A stretch of DNA of 64,000 nt from CAJXVY01 sp965657575 (GTDB taxonomy: Bacteria; Actinomycetota; Actinomycetes; Actinomycetales; Microbacteriaceae), in NCBI GenBank assembly GCA_965657575.1, contig CBFHOK010000002.1:1-64000 (forward strand). Reading direction: 5' to 3'. Every line of letters begins with the position of its first letter. Within the stretch, counting starts at the first letter, position 1. The translations under genes and the position numbers were made by a program. Under the pieces are notes generated by a model. That model saw nothing but the letters and a program-made list of their open reading frames with translations. It searched no databases and was not told where the DNA came from. Below, one piece after another: positions 45,455-53,877 of this stretch.

Positions 45455-46360
45455 CTAATACCTTTTTTTCAAAGCAAGCGCTTGGAAAGCAATTACCGAA
45501 CAGGTTAAAGCGGCACCCAGCATGTGAACACCGACAAGCAAAGCAGGCACTCCTGTTCGAGCCTGAATGATTCCTACAATTGCCTGGGCAATGGCAATCA
45601 GTGTTCCGATTGCAAGTGCTCTCACACTCACGCTCCAACCTCTTTGCATTTGCCACTGAAAAGCCAGGGCGATAACCATCAGAGCGGTCATGATGTAAGC
45701 GGGGTAGGAGTGGTAGTGCTGCCAGACCTCAAGATCGAGTCCATTTCGAGGCGTGTTTGCATCACCGGCATGAGGTCCAGCCCCGGTAACTACTACGCCA
45801 ACAACGATTGCTATTGAGCCAGAAATAATGATTGGCCAGCGAGTAAGTTGCGACACATAAGAAATTGGTTCAGGCGCGGGGGAGTAAATTCTCCAGACCA
45901 AAAGTGAGGCAAGCGCAATAAGCAGTCCGCTCACTAAAAAGTGCAGACCAACCACCCAGCTGTTTAGACCTGTAAGAACGGTTATGCCACCAATAACAGC
46001 CTGCAGAATAATTCCAAATCCAAGACCTACTGAAGGAAACAGTAACCCCTTGCGCTGTTTTCGTGCCCTGAGAACAGTAATGAAGGTCAAGATTGCCACA
46101 ATCAGCAAAACAAAGGTTAGGAGTCGATTACCAAATTCGATCACCCCGTGAAAACCCATCTCTGGGGTGGAAACAAAACTGTCTTCGGTGCACCTAGGCC
46201 AAGTTGGGCAACCCAAGCCACTGCCGGTTAGCCTTACCGCCCCGCCTGTAACAACAATCCCTATTTGAGTCGCCAAAGAGAGCCAGCCGTAAAGTTTTAA
46301 ACGTGCCTGACCGAACAAAACATCTCTGAATTTTGTGACTGGACGATCAGTCAGGGTCAT
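45455..46360 (-). CDS. ctaA: heme A synthase (COX15/CtaA)
   Basis: CtaA (301 residues) oxidises the heme O methyl group to make heme A. About eight membrane helices are seen in two four-helix halves. Conserved segments include GGAVRLTGSGLGCPTWPRC, with the paired cysteine region, FHGVIEFGNRL and VGVVVTGAGPHAGDA, which carry ligand histidines in the family. SD AAGGAG precedes the ATG. It is divergent from sufB and followed without spacing by phr. Confidence 0.93.
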   Translation of the reverse strand: MTLTDRPVTKFRDVLFGQARLKLYGWLSLATQIGIVVTGGAVRLTGSGLGCPTWPRCTEDSFVSTPEMGFHGVIEFGNRLLTFVLLIVAILTFITVLRARKQRKGLLFPSVGLGFGIILQAVIGGITVLTGLNSWVVGLHFLVSGLLIALASLLVWRIYSPAPEPISYVSQLTRWPIIISGSIAIVVGVVVTGAGPHAGDANTPRNGLDLEVWQHYHSYPAYIMTALMVIALAFQWQMQRGWSVSVRALAIGTLIAIAQAIVGIIQARTGVPALLVGVHMLGAALTCSVIAFQALALKKRY

Positions 46361-46497
46361 GAGTCTCCTTAGGTATGCCTTACTTGTTTAGGGCAAAAGA
46401 TTTACTAGTCTCTATTTTGACACATCCATGTTTTATTTCCGAACGGAATAGAACTGAAAACTGGGTGTTGATTCATATGAAAGCAACAGGAGGCAAA

Positions 46498-47916
46498 GTG
46501 TCAGAAAAAATTATCGACCGCCCCGAACTAGATTCGCTCGGTCAGTACGAGTTTGGCTGGGCAGACAGTGATGTAGCGGGTTCAAGCGCACGCCGAGGAA
46601 TTAATGAAGAGGTTGTCACCGACATCTCAGACAGAAAAGACGAACCAGAGTGGATGAAAAATTTCCGCCTGAAGGGCTACAACTTCTTCACCAAGAAGCC
46701 AATGCCTTCATGGGGAGCTGATCTATCCGAAATCGATTTCGATAACATCAAGTACTTTGTTCGCTCAACTGAAAAGCAGGCTCAGTCATGGGAGGACCTG
46801 CCAGAAGACATTCGCAACACCTACGAAAAACTAGGTATTCCAGAGGCCGAACGTCAGCGTTTGGTTGCCGGTGTTGCAGCTCAGTATGAGTCAGAGGTTG
46901 TTTACCACCAGATTCGAGAGGATCTAGAGGCCCAGGGGGTTATCTTCCTGGACACTGACACCGCTCTGAAAGAGCACCCAGAAATATTCCAGGAGTATTT
47001 CGGAACTGTTATCCCTGCAGGTGATAACAAGTTCGCGGCCCTGAACACCGCTGTTTGGTCTGGCGGAAGCTTTGTATACGTTCCTCCCGGAGTGCACGTA
47101 GAGATTCCTCTGCAGGCTTACTTCCGCATCAACACCGAGAACATGGGTCAGTTCGAAAGAACGCTGATTATCGCTGACGAAGGAAGCTACGTTCACTACA
47201 TTGAAGGTTGCACCGCTCCTATCTACAAATCAGACAGCTTGCACTCTGCAGTGGTTGAAATCATCGTCAAGAAAAACGCAAGAGTTCGATACACAACGAT
47301 TCAGAACTGGTCTAACAACGTTTACAACCTCGTCACCAAGAGAGCGATTGCTTATGAGGGTGCGACCATGGAGTGGATTGATGGAAACATCGGATCCAAG
47401 GTCACCATGAAGTACCCATCGGTAATCCTTGCCGGAGAGCACGCGAGAGGCGAGACCCTGAGTGTTGCCTTTGCAGGTGAGGGTCAGCACCAGGACGCTG
47501 GGGCAAAGATGATCCACATCGCCCCAAACACCTCTTCCTCAATCGTCTCCAAGTCAATCGCAAGAGGTGGCGGAAGATCTAGTTACCGCGGAGAGGTGAA
47601 GGTTCACGCCGGAGCTAAAAACTCCAAGAACACAGTTATGTGTGATGCACTGCTGGTTGACACCATTTCACGCTCAGACACATATCCAGCGATTGACGTT
47701 CGAGAAGATGATGTCACCATGGGCCACGAGGCAACGGTAAGCCAGGTCAGCGAGGAGCAGCTTTTCTACCTTCAGAGCAGAGGAATTGAGCTTGATGAGG
47801 CTATGGCGATGATTGTTCGCGGTTTCATTGAGCCGATTGCTAAGGAGCTTCCAATGGAGTACGCGCTTGAGCTGAACAAGCTAATTGAAATGCAAATGGA
47901 AGGAGCTGTTGGTTAA
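46498..47916 (+). CDS. sufB: Fe-S cluster assembly scaffold SufB
   Basis: SufB is the main scaffold of the SufBC2D complex. I start at GTG 46498 (472 residues, MSEKIIDRPELDSLG), because AGGAGG ends 4 nt upstream and the family length fits; the longer frame from 46375 adds 41 unlike residues. Conserved beta-helix segments include WSGGSFVYVPPGVHV, EGCTAPIY (the Cys region), VKVHAGAKNSKNTVMCDALL and HEATVSQVSEEQLFYLQSRG. It is divergent from ctaA; no sufR-type regulator gene lies in the 137-nt space. It overlaps sufD by one base. Confidence 0.96.
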   Translation: MSEKIIDRPELDSLGQYEFGWADSDVAGSSARRGINEEVVTDISDRKDEPEWMKNFRLKGYNFFTKKPMPSWGADLSEIDFDNIKYFVRSTEKQAQSWEDLPEDIRNTYEKLGIPEAERQRLVAGVAAQYESEVVYHQIREDLEAQGVIFLDTDTALKEHPEIFQEYFGTVIPAGDNKFAALNTAVWSGGSFVYVPPGVHVEIPLQAYFRINTENMGQFERTLIIADEGSYVHYIEGCTAPIYKSDSLHSAVVEIIVKKNARVRYTTIQNWSNNVYNLVTKRAIAYEGATMEWIDGNIGSKVTMKYPSVILAGEHARGETLSVAFAGEGQHQDAGAKMIHIAPNTSSSIVSKSIARGGGRSSYRGEVKVHAGAKNSKNTVMCDALLVDTISRSDTYPAIDVREDDVTMGHEATVSQVSEEQLFYLQSRGIELDEAMAMIVRGFIEPIAKELPMEYALELNKLIEMQMEGAVG

Positions 47917-49064
47917 TGGCCCAGCACGGAATGGAGGCTCACAGCCACGGTGCTGGTGCTCCAATACAAATCAGGCATGCTCGCCCCAAATCGACCTCTG
48001 TCGAAGACTTTGAAAAGCCAACCAAGTTCGAAGAGGTTTGGAAATACTTTCCAGTAGACAAGCTCTCAGGTCTTGACGAGGCGGTCTACGCAGAACTGGA
48101 CGAAGCTCACTTCGAGCTTGATCTAAAACAGGGCGCCAAGGCCGAGTATGTTGACTCAACAGACCCAGCCGTCGGCTCGGCTGGAACTCCAGAGGATCGA
48201 GTTTCAGCGGCTGCTTGGACCAATGCTTCGAAGACTATGAAGGTAACTGTTTCTGGCGAGAGCGACGAGCCTCACTTCATTAAAATAACAGCCGACAGCG
48301 AACCAAGAGCTGCTCACCTGGTGGTTATAGCCGAACCTAATTCACAGGCCACTGTTGTTCTCGACCACCAGGGGCACGCAAAGCTTGCTGAAAACGTTGA
48401 GATCATTGTTGGTCAAGGTGCCAACCTGAGTTTGATCACTATCCAAGACTGGGATGCCAAGTCTGTGCACGTAAGCAACCACTTTGCCAAGCTAGAAAAA
48501 GACTCGACACTGAAGCACTTTGTGGTGTCAATGCAGGGCGAGGTCATTCGAGTTGTTCCACAAGCAGACCTGAGCGCACCGGGATCCAATGTAGAGATGT
48601 TTGGGGTTTATCTTGCTGATTCTCACCAGTACATTGAACACCGCCCATTTGTGGACCACAATGCCGCAAGCTGCCGCTCAAGGGTGACCTATAAGGGTGC
48701 ACTACAGGGAGAGGGAGCTCACACCGTCTGGATCGGCGATGTTTTGATTCGCGAGGCAGGTGTTGGAACTGACACCTATGAGCTCAACAGAAACCTGTTG
48801 TTGACTGATGGCGCTCGTGCTGACAGTGTTCCTAACCTAGAGATTGAGACGGGCAAGATCGAAGGTGCTGGTCACGCAAGTGCTAGTGGTCGATTCGATG
48901 ACGAACAGCTGTTCTATCTACAAAGCAGGGGACTGGATGAGCAAACTGCCAGAAAGTTGGTTGTTAGAGGATTCCTCAACGAGGTTATCCAGAAAATTGG
49001 AGTTCAGGATATCCAAGACAGGCTGACCGCGGCCATTGAGGCTGATCTCGAGAGAGTGGTCTAA
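47916..49064 (+). CDS. sufD: Fe-S cluster assembly protein SufD
   Basis: SufD (382 residues) pairs with SufB on the SufC dimer. The C-terminal region GHASASGRFDDEQLFYLQSRGLDEQTARKLVVRGF matches the shared SufB/SufD fold, with a variable, acidic N terminus. The central helix contains RPFVDHNAASCRSRVTYKG, and its His is a proposed cluster-assembly residue. It starts at the TAATG junction with sufB and shares one base with the next gene. Confidence 0.94.
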   Translation: MAQHGMEAHSHGAGAPIQIRHARPKSTSVEDFEKPTKFEEVWKYFPVDKLSGLDEAVYAELDEAHFELDLKQGAKAEYVDSTDPAVGSAGTPEDRVSAAAWTNASKTMKVTVSGESDEPHFIKITADSEPRAAHLVVIAEPNSQATVVLDHQGHAKLAENVEIIVGQGANLSLITIQDWDAKSVHVSNHFAKLEKDSTLKHFVVSMQGEVIRVVPQADLSAPGSNVEMFGVYLADSHQYIEHRPFVDHNAASCRSRVTYKGALQGEGAHTVWIGDVLIREAGVGTDTYELNRNLLLTDGARADSVPNLEIETGKIEGAGHASASGRFDDEQLFYLQSRGLDEQTARKLVVRGFLNEVIQKIGVQDIQDRLTAAIEADLERVV

Positions 49065-49378
49065 TGGCGATAAAGATTTGCAAGGTGGAAGATGTTCCAG
49101 CCGGTAAAGCACTGAGGGTAAAAATTGACGATGTCCCGATAGCGATTGTGAAAACAACCGCTGGTGAAATCAAAGCAATCAGCGATACCTGTTCTCACGG
49201 AGAGATTTCTCTGAGTGAGGGCTTTGTCGATGATTCAACCATCGAATGCTGGGCTCACGGAGCAAAATTTGACCTAAACACCGGCAAGCCTTTATCGTTG
49301 CCGGCTTTTGAGCCCGTACCGGTGTACGAGGTGATCATTGAAAACGACGAAATTTATTTGGAATACGAAACGGAGTAA
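49064..49378 (+). CDS. Rieske-type [2Fe-2S] ferredoxin in the suf operon
   Basis: A 104-residue Rieske-fold ferredoxin. The cluster ligands are C-x-H in DTCSHGEISLS and C-x2-H in IECWAHGAKFD, spaced as in bacterial non-heme dioxygenase ferredoxins. It lies between sufD and sufC, a placement common in actinobacteria, and probably passes electrons or serves as an Fe-S donor or acceptor during assembly; the partner is unknown. It overlaps sufD by one base. Confidence 0.9.
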   Translation: MAIKICKVEDVPAGKALRVKIDDVPIAIVKTTAGEIKAISDTCSHGEISLSEGFVDDSTIECWAHGAKFDLNTGKPLSLPAFEPVPVYEVIIENDEIYLEYETE

Positions 49379-49389
49379 GAGAGAAAATC

Positions 49390-50148
49390 ATGGCAAAGCT
49401 TGAAATTAAGAACCTACACGTCGAGGTAGACACAGACCAGGGTAAGAAAGAGATCCTGAAGGGAGTTGACCTTGTTATCAACTCCGGTGAAACCCACGCT
49501 GTCATGGGACCAAACGGAAGCGGCAAGTCAACACTTGCCTATTCAATCGCCGGTCACCCTCGTTATGAGGTTACAAACGGTGAAATTTTGCTGGACGGCG
49601 AAAATGTTTTAGAGATGGAACCAGACGAGAGAGCAAGACTGGGACTATTCCTTGCCATGCAGTATCCGGTGGAGGTTCCTGGCGTGAGCGTAAGCAACTT
49701 CCTAAGAACTGCAAAGACAGCGATCCAGGGTGAGGCACCAGCGCTTCGGGAATGGGTTGGTGAAGTCAGGGGAGCGATGGAGAATCTTCGAATCGATTCA
49801 AGCTTCACCGAGCGAAACGTCAACGAAGGGTTCAGTGGTGGCGAGAAAAAGCGCCACGAGATTTTGCAGCTTGAGCTGCTAAAGCCAAAGTTTGCTGTTC
49901 TAGACGAAACTGACAGTGGTTTGGACGTTGATGCACTGAAGGTTGTCTCCGAAGGAGTGAACAGGGCAAAGGAAAACACTGATTTGGGTGTATTGCTTAT
50001 TACCCACTACACCCGTATTTTGAACTACATCAAGCCTGACTTCGTTCACGTTTTCGTGGATGGCAAGGTAGCCGAGCAGGGTGGACCTGAGCTAGCTGAA
50101 AGGCTTGAGGCAGAGGGTTACGATCGTTATAGCAAGGCGGCGCTTTGA
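49390..50148 (+). CDS. sufC: Fe-S cluster assembly ATPase SufC
   Basis: SufC (252 residues) is the ABC-type ATPase of SufBC2D. Walker A is MGPNGSGKSTLAYS (about residue 38), the signature is EGFSGGEKKRHEIL, Walker B is FAVLDETDSGLDVDAL, and the H-loop is LLITHYTRIL. The stop overlaps the sufT TTG by four bases (TTGA). No membrane permease partner is expected. Confidence 0.97.
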   Translation: MAKLEIKNLHVEVDTDQGKKEILKGVDLVINSGETHAVMGPNGSGKSTLAYSIAGHPRYEVTNGEILLDGENVLEMEPDERARLGLFLAMQYPVEVPGVSVSNFLRTAKTAIQGEAPALREWVGEVRGAMENLRIDSSFTERNVNEGFSGGEKKRHEILQLELLKPKFAVLDETDSGLDVDALKVVSEGVNRAKENTDLGVLLITHYTRILNYIKPDFVHVFVDGKVAEQGGPELAERLEAEGYDRYSKAAL

Positions 50149-50477
50149 GCGAGGAGTTAGAACTTCCAGCAGCGAAGTATGACGAGGTGCTGGAGGCAAT
50201 GAAAGAGGTTATTGACCCTGAAATTGGGGTCAATATCGTTGACCTTGGTCTGGTTTATGGACTCAAGCAAGATGGTGATGGAAACTTAATCATCAACATG
50301 ACTCTTACCAGTGCTGGTTGCCCACTCACGGACGTTTTGGAGGAGCAGACAGCTGATGCCCTGGATAAAGTTGTTGAAGCCTTCAGAATCAATTGGGTGT
50401 GGATGCCGCCATGGGGTCCAGAGCGAATTACAGAAGATGGCCGCGAACAAATGCGGATGATTGGCTTTAGTATCTAG
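50145..50477 (+). CDS. sufT: MIP18/DUF59 family Fe-S assembly factor SufT
   Basis: A 110-residue DUF59 protein with the family motifs EAMKEVIDPEIGVNIVDLGLVY and MTLTSAGCPLTDVLEEQ, including the conserved Cys near residue 69. It matures Fe-S proteins in organisms with the SUF pathway. It starts with TTG in the sufC stop. Its TAG shares the palindromic bases CTAG with the bioY stop on the other strand. The cysteine desulfurase SufS and SufU are not in this cluster. Confidence 0.92.
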   Translation: MSEELELPAAKYDEVLEAMKEVIDPEIGVNIVDLGLVYGLKQDGDGNLIINMTLTSAGCPLTDVLEEQTADALDKVVEAFRINWVWMPPWGPERITEDGREQMRMIGFSI

Positions 50478-51025
50478 CGATTTAGCTTTCTAATTCCAAC
50501 TACCAGCGCTGTTGCGGCGACAATCTTTAGTGCATCACCAAGAAGAAACGGAATCACTCCGGCAACAAGTGCTTGGTATGGATCCATGCCAAAGCCGATT
50601 ACTAGCCAACCTGCACCCAGGGTGTAGATCACAGCGGTAGCAAGAACGAAAATAGATGCCAGTCCTGCCACGCTTGGGCCAGATGCTTTGGAGACCAAGT
50701 AACTGATGATGAATGCAGCGACTGCAAAACCTACGAGATATCCAAATGTCGGCCTCACAGCGCTAAGGGACAGCGCACCGGCAAACACTGGCAGTCCGAG
50801 AGCTCCAGCAGAAAGGTATCCAACAACGGAGACGGTTGATTTTGCAGTTGACATTGTTGCTGCAATAACCATCACCGCGAGCGTTTGAAGAGTTACTGGA
50901 ACTGGCCATAGGGGAACAGAGATTTGAGCCGCGATTGCAATTAGAGCGATTGCGGATGTTACCAACACTGCGTCTTTAGCCATCGATCTGCTAAAAACAC
51001 GATCAAAAATTGCAACTCTGTTCAT
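50474..51025 (-). CDS. bioY: biotin transporter BioY (ECF S component)
   Basis: A 183-residue, six-span membrane protein of the BioY family. Recognisable segments are QISVPLWPVPVTLQTLAVM (biotin-binding half) and GYLSAGALGLPVFAG, and FGYLVGFAVAAF. It is the substrate-binding unit of an energy-coupling factor importer; the EcfA/EcfT module is not in this window and could be shared from elsewhere. The ATG has an AGGAG SD 6 nt upstream. Its presence suggests biotin uptake, perhaps auxotrophy. Confidence 0.93.
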   Translation of the reverse strand: MNRVAIFDRVFSRSMAKDAVLVTSAIALIAIAAQISVPLWPVPVTLQTLAVMVIAATMSTAKSTVSVVGYLSAGALGLPVFAGALSLSAVRPTFGYLVGFAVAAFIISYLVSKASGPSVAGLASIFVLATAVIYTLGAGWLVIGFGMDPYQALVAGVIPFLLGDALKIVAATALVVGIRKLNR

Positions 51026-51057
51026 TTCGCTCTCCTAAAAATCTCTTCCTCGAAAGA

Positions 51058-51855
51058 TTACTGCATGGTTTTGGATTCAGCAGAATCTAAAAGCGCATCT
51101 TCAACACCGGAATCAAAATCTTTTTTCTTCACCTTCACCTTGCCGGCTCTGAATCTCAATTCTTGCCGAAGGGCCCAGCCAAAGGCAATGAAAGCCATTA
51201 CCCCAAAAAGGATCCACTGCAAGGCGTAACTCAAATGATTTCCCTCATCCATTCTCGGCATCGGCATAGGTGTCGCATACTCAGTACTCGCTGGTTGTTC
51301 AAAGGCCATTCGGCCATAAAAATCTTGCTCAACCTCCAACCCGGTAACCTCAGCAAACCTCGGTAGGTTGATATTTTCGATTTGGCCAGCAGGAGCAGAC
51401 CTGTTTATCTCGGGTTCATTGGGGCGAAGCCTAACGGTGACAGTTTTCTGTTCCGGTTGGACTAGTGGAATGAAATCAGGCGAGTCCTGTCGGTTTCCGG
51501 TTGGCATCCATCCGCGCTCAACAGCAATAATTTCCCCCTGCAGGGTTTGGAATGGAACAAGCTGCAGAAACCCTGGTTGGCCGTTTAGCGGTCGATTGCG
51601 GACAAGGTAAACATGATCAGTGAGGTAATTTCCCACCAGTTCAACTCTCAACCACTCGTTTTCTGCTGGAAGCTGGCCGTTGATGACAACCTGGTCAAGA
51701 GAACTGACGGGTGCGTTGTAATTGTTTTGAACAAGTTCGATTTGATCCACTTTTTCTTCACGTCGATCAAACTGCCAGCTGGATAGAAAAACCGTGCCGG
51801 TTGCAAAGATCAACACCAGAGCAAACCAACCACTCCACCTAGCAAAACTATTCAA
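51058..51855 (-). CDS. SURF1 family cytochrome oxidase assembly protein
   Basis: A 265-residue protein with an N-terminal membrane span (WFALVLIFATGTVFLSSWQF), a periplasmic-side domain with WLRVELVGNYLTDHVYLVRNRP and VERGWMP, and a second span near residue 220 followed by a charged tail. This topology and the motifs match SURF1, which aids heme A insertion in oxidase subunit I. It links functionally with ctaA and ctaB in this window. The start is TTG, with GGAGG 9 nt upstream, overlapping the preceding small gene by 8 nt. Confidence 0.9.
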   Translation of the reverse strand: MNSFARWSGWFALVLIFATGTVFLSSWQFDRREEKVDQIELVQNNYNAPVSSLDQVVINGQLPAENEWLRVELVGNYLTDHVYLVRNRPLNGQPGFLQLVPFQTLQGEIIAVERGWMPTGNRQDSPDFIPLVQPEQKTVTVRLRPNEPEINRSAPAGQIENINLPRFAEVTGLEVEQDFYGRMAFEQPASTEYATPMPMPRMDEGNHLSYALQWILFGVMAFIAFGWALRQELRFRAGKVKVKKKDFDSGVEDALLDSAESKTMQ

Positions 51856-52039
51856 TGATTTCTGCCTCCAGAAAGAATTCTCTCACTGATAGGTATTCCT
51901 TGAAAAACTCCTTATGAGATTCACAGGCTAGCCAAGTCTTTTTTCTGTCTTCGGAGTGAACTTTTGGGTTTCTCCAATAGATAAACCAAATGGCTTGCTC
52001 CCGGCAGCCCGCCCTGGAGCATTTCAGGTCAGGACTCAT
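51848..52039 (-). CDS. small Cys/His protein upstream of SURF1, function unknown
   Basis: A 63-residue protein with a possible metal site: C-x4-C in KCSRAGCRE near the N terminus and C-x2-H in ACESHKEF near residue 43, plus aromatic residues between (IWFIYWRNPKVHS). I recall similar short proteins next to SURF1 in related actinobacteria but I do not know a function. The start is ATG 52039; upstream TTG codons are also in frame. It overlaps DUF3099 by 11 nt and SURF1 by 8, so it is part of that operon. Confidence 0.65.
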   Translation of the reverse strand: MSPDLKCSRAGCREQAIWFIYWRNPKVHSEDRKKTWLACESHKEFFKEYLSVREFFLEAEIIE

Positions 52040-52316
52040 CAACAATTCTGAATTTGTCGGCTGAGATTGATTTGGTAGGTGAGTTCACTTTTGGTGCTGA
52101 ACTGGACCTGCCTGGGGCGTTCGCAATAATAACTGCAAAATAAGGGAGGAAGATTGCCCCTGCAAAGGCCACCCACATCGCCCAGCCTTCTAAAAACACT
52201 CCTAGAATCAGGCAGACAACGCGAACACTCATGGCAATGGTGTATTTGATAAGTCGAGATTTTCTCTCTTCTTCTGGACTGCTCTCAAGACTGGTAGCGC
52301 TTTGAGGCTTTTCCAT
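52029..52316 (-). CDS. DUF3099 two-helix membrane protein
   Basis: A 95-residue protein with a polar N terminus, two membrane helices (about residues 25-44 and 46-67, MSVRVVCLILGVFLEGWAMW then VAFAGAIFLPYFAV) and a Ser/Lys-rich tail. It matches the actinobacterial DUF3099 family in topology and sequence flavour. The role is unknown. I start at ATG 52316; the longer frame from 52376 runs through the region upstream of fabG. It is the first gene of the minus-strand DUF3099-small protein-SURF1 group. Confidence 0.75.
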   Translation of the reverse strand: MEKPQSATSLESSPEEERKSRLIKYTIAMSVRVVCLILGVFLEGWAMWVAFAGAIFLPYFAVIIANAPGRSSSAPKVNSPTKSISADKFRIVDES

Positions 52317-52396
52317 TATGCTCAGCTCTTTCTGGTTGGTAGCTAGACTCTGGGTAGTCAAAAAGCTTAAAGCCAAAAGATATTCCCGGAGGATAT

Positions 52397-53101
52397 ATGA
52401 GCAGAGTCGCGTTAGTCACCGGTGGCAACCGAGGTATTGGAAAAGCAATCGCCGAAAGACTGATTTCAGAGGGTTATAAAGTCGCAATAACCTCCAGAGA
52501 CGGTTCTGGACCAGAAGGTGCTTTGAAAGTTTCTGCGGATCTGACAGATTCACAGAGTTTAGATGCAGCCTTTACTGCGATAGAGACTGAACTGGGACCG
52601 ATTGAAATACTTGTCGCGAATGCTGGGATTACCAATGATCAGCTATTGCTTCGCATGTCTGATGAAGATTTTGAAAGTGTAATAGACACCAATTTGAACG
52701 GAACCTTTCGGGTTGTAAAAAGAAGCATTCGAGGGATGCTGAAATCCAAGTTTGGAAGAGTTGTGATGATTGGAAGCGTTGTTGGGTTGATTGGCTCTCC
52801 AGGACAGGTAAATTACTCAGCGAGTAAGTCGGGCCTTGTTGGAATCGCAAGAAGTTTGACCCAGGAGCTTGGTTCTAAAAACATCACAGCCAACGTAGTT
52901 GCTCCGGGGTTTATCAATACCGACATGACCGCAAGCCTGCCCGAGCAAACACAGGAGAGTTATAAATCGAAGATTCCAGCGGGTCGGTTTGCTGAGCCTG
53001 AAGAGGTAGCGGCTACGGTTAGTTTCTTAGTAGGCGAGTCAGCGTCGTATATTTCGGGAGCAATAATTCCCGTTGATGGTGGACTGGGAATGGGACATTA
53101 G
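52397..53101 (+). CDS. fabG: 3-oxoacyl-ACP reductase FabG
   Basis: FabG (234 residues) is a short-chain dehydrogenase reducing 3-oxoacyl-ACP with NADPH in fatty acid synthesis. The cofactor motif is VTGGNRGIGKAIAE, NAG is present in LVANAGIT, and the catalytic Ser-Tyr-Lys set is visible in MIGSVVG and NYSASKSG. SD GGAGG precedes the ATG. It is followed after 8 nt by fabI, the arrangement of mabA-inhA in mycobacteria. Confidence 0.95.
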   Translation: MSRVALVTGGNRGIGKAIAERLISEGYKVAITSRDGSGPEGALKVSADLTDSQSLDAAFTAIETELGPIEILVANAGITNDQLLLRMSDEDFESVIDTNLNGTFRVVKRSIRGMLKSKFGRVVMIGSVVGLIGSPGQVNYSASKSGLVGIARSLTQELGSKNITANVVAPGFINTDMTASLPEQTQESYKSKIPAGRFAEPEEVAATVSFLVGESASYISGAIIPVDGGLGMGH

Positions 53102-53109
53102 GAGAAATC

Positions 53110-53877
53110 ATGGGAATTCTTGAGGGAAAAAAGATACTAATCACCGGAGTGCTCACGGAGGCTTCTATTGCGTTTTCGGCTGCCAAAATTGCCCAGCAAG
53201 AAGGTGCGGAGGTGGTTCTGTCCAGTTTCGGCAGAATGCTACCGATCACCCAGAAAATGGCATCAAGACTTCCTAAACCAGCAGCAGTTATTGAACTGGA
53301 TGCCACAAACGAAGAGGATCTAAAACAACTAAGTTCCAGAGTTTCAGAGCACTTTGATTCACTTGATGGAATCGTTCATGCGATTGCCTTCGCTCCGCAG
53401 AGCGCTCTTGGTGGCAATTTCTTGGAGACTGAGTGGTCAGATGTTTCTAATGCGGTTGAGGTAAGTGCATATTCGTTGAAATCCATCACTGTTGCACTTA
53501 CGGACAACCTGAGCAAGGGCTCAAGCGTTGTTGGACTGACATTCGATGCCAGTGTTTCATGGCCCGTCTATGACTGGATGGGTGTGGCAAAGGCAGCGTT
53601 TGAGTCAACCTCAAGATACTTGGCGAGATACTTAGGACCTTCAGGAGTCAGGGTCAACCTAGTCAGTGCGGGACCTTTGAGGACAACTGCCGCTAAAGGC
53701 ATTCCAGGTTTTCAGACCATGGAGGAGTTATGGACAGATCGCGCTCCACTCGGTTGGGATCTGACAAACACCGAACCCGCTGCGAAAGCTATCGTTGCGC
53801 TTTTGAGTGACTTCTTTGAAGCCACCACTGGTGAGATAGTGCACGTAGATGGCGGTTTGCACTCAACCGGTGCCTAG
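53110..53877 (+). CDS. fabI: enoyl-ACP reductase (FabI/InhA-like)
   Basis: A 255-residue atypical SDR that reduces enoyl-ACP with NADH, the last step of each fatty acid elongation cycle. The N terminus MGILEGKKILITGVLTEASI is very like InhA, and the catalytic Tyr-x6-Lys pair is in YDWMGVAKAA (about residues 155-164). The motif DGIVHAIAFAP is also family-specific. SD GGAG is 6-7 nt before ATG. The TAG stop shares CTAG with the serB stop. Confidence 0.95.
   Translation: MGILEGKKILITGVLTEASIAFSAAKIAQQEGAEVVLSSFGRMLPITQKMASRLPKPAAVIELDATNEEDLKQLSSRVSEHFDSLDGIVHAIAFAPQSALGGNFLETEWSDVSNAVEVSAYSLKSITVALTDNLSKGSSVVGLTFDASVSWPVYDWMGVAKAAFESTSRYLARYLGPSGVRVNLVSAGPLRTTAAKGIPGFQTMEELWTDRAPLGWDLTNTEPAAKAIVALLSDFFEATTGEIVHVDGGLHSTGA

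Noticed and set aside
46417..46422. TTGACA as the sufB -35 box
   Set aside because: The hexamer is perfect but no -10-like sequence lies 16-18 nt downstream, so I do not list a promoter.
46375..46497. 41-codon N-terminal extension of sufB
   Set aside because: The extension does not resemble SufB, while AGGAGG before GTG 46498 fits the start and the family length.
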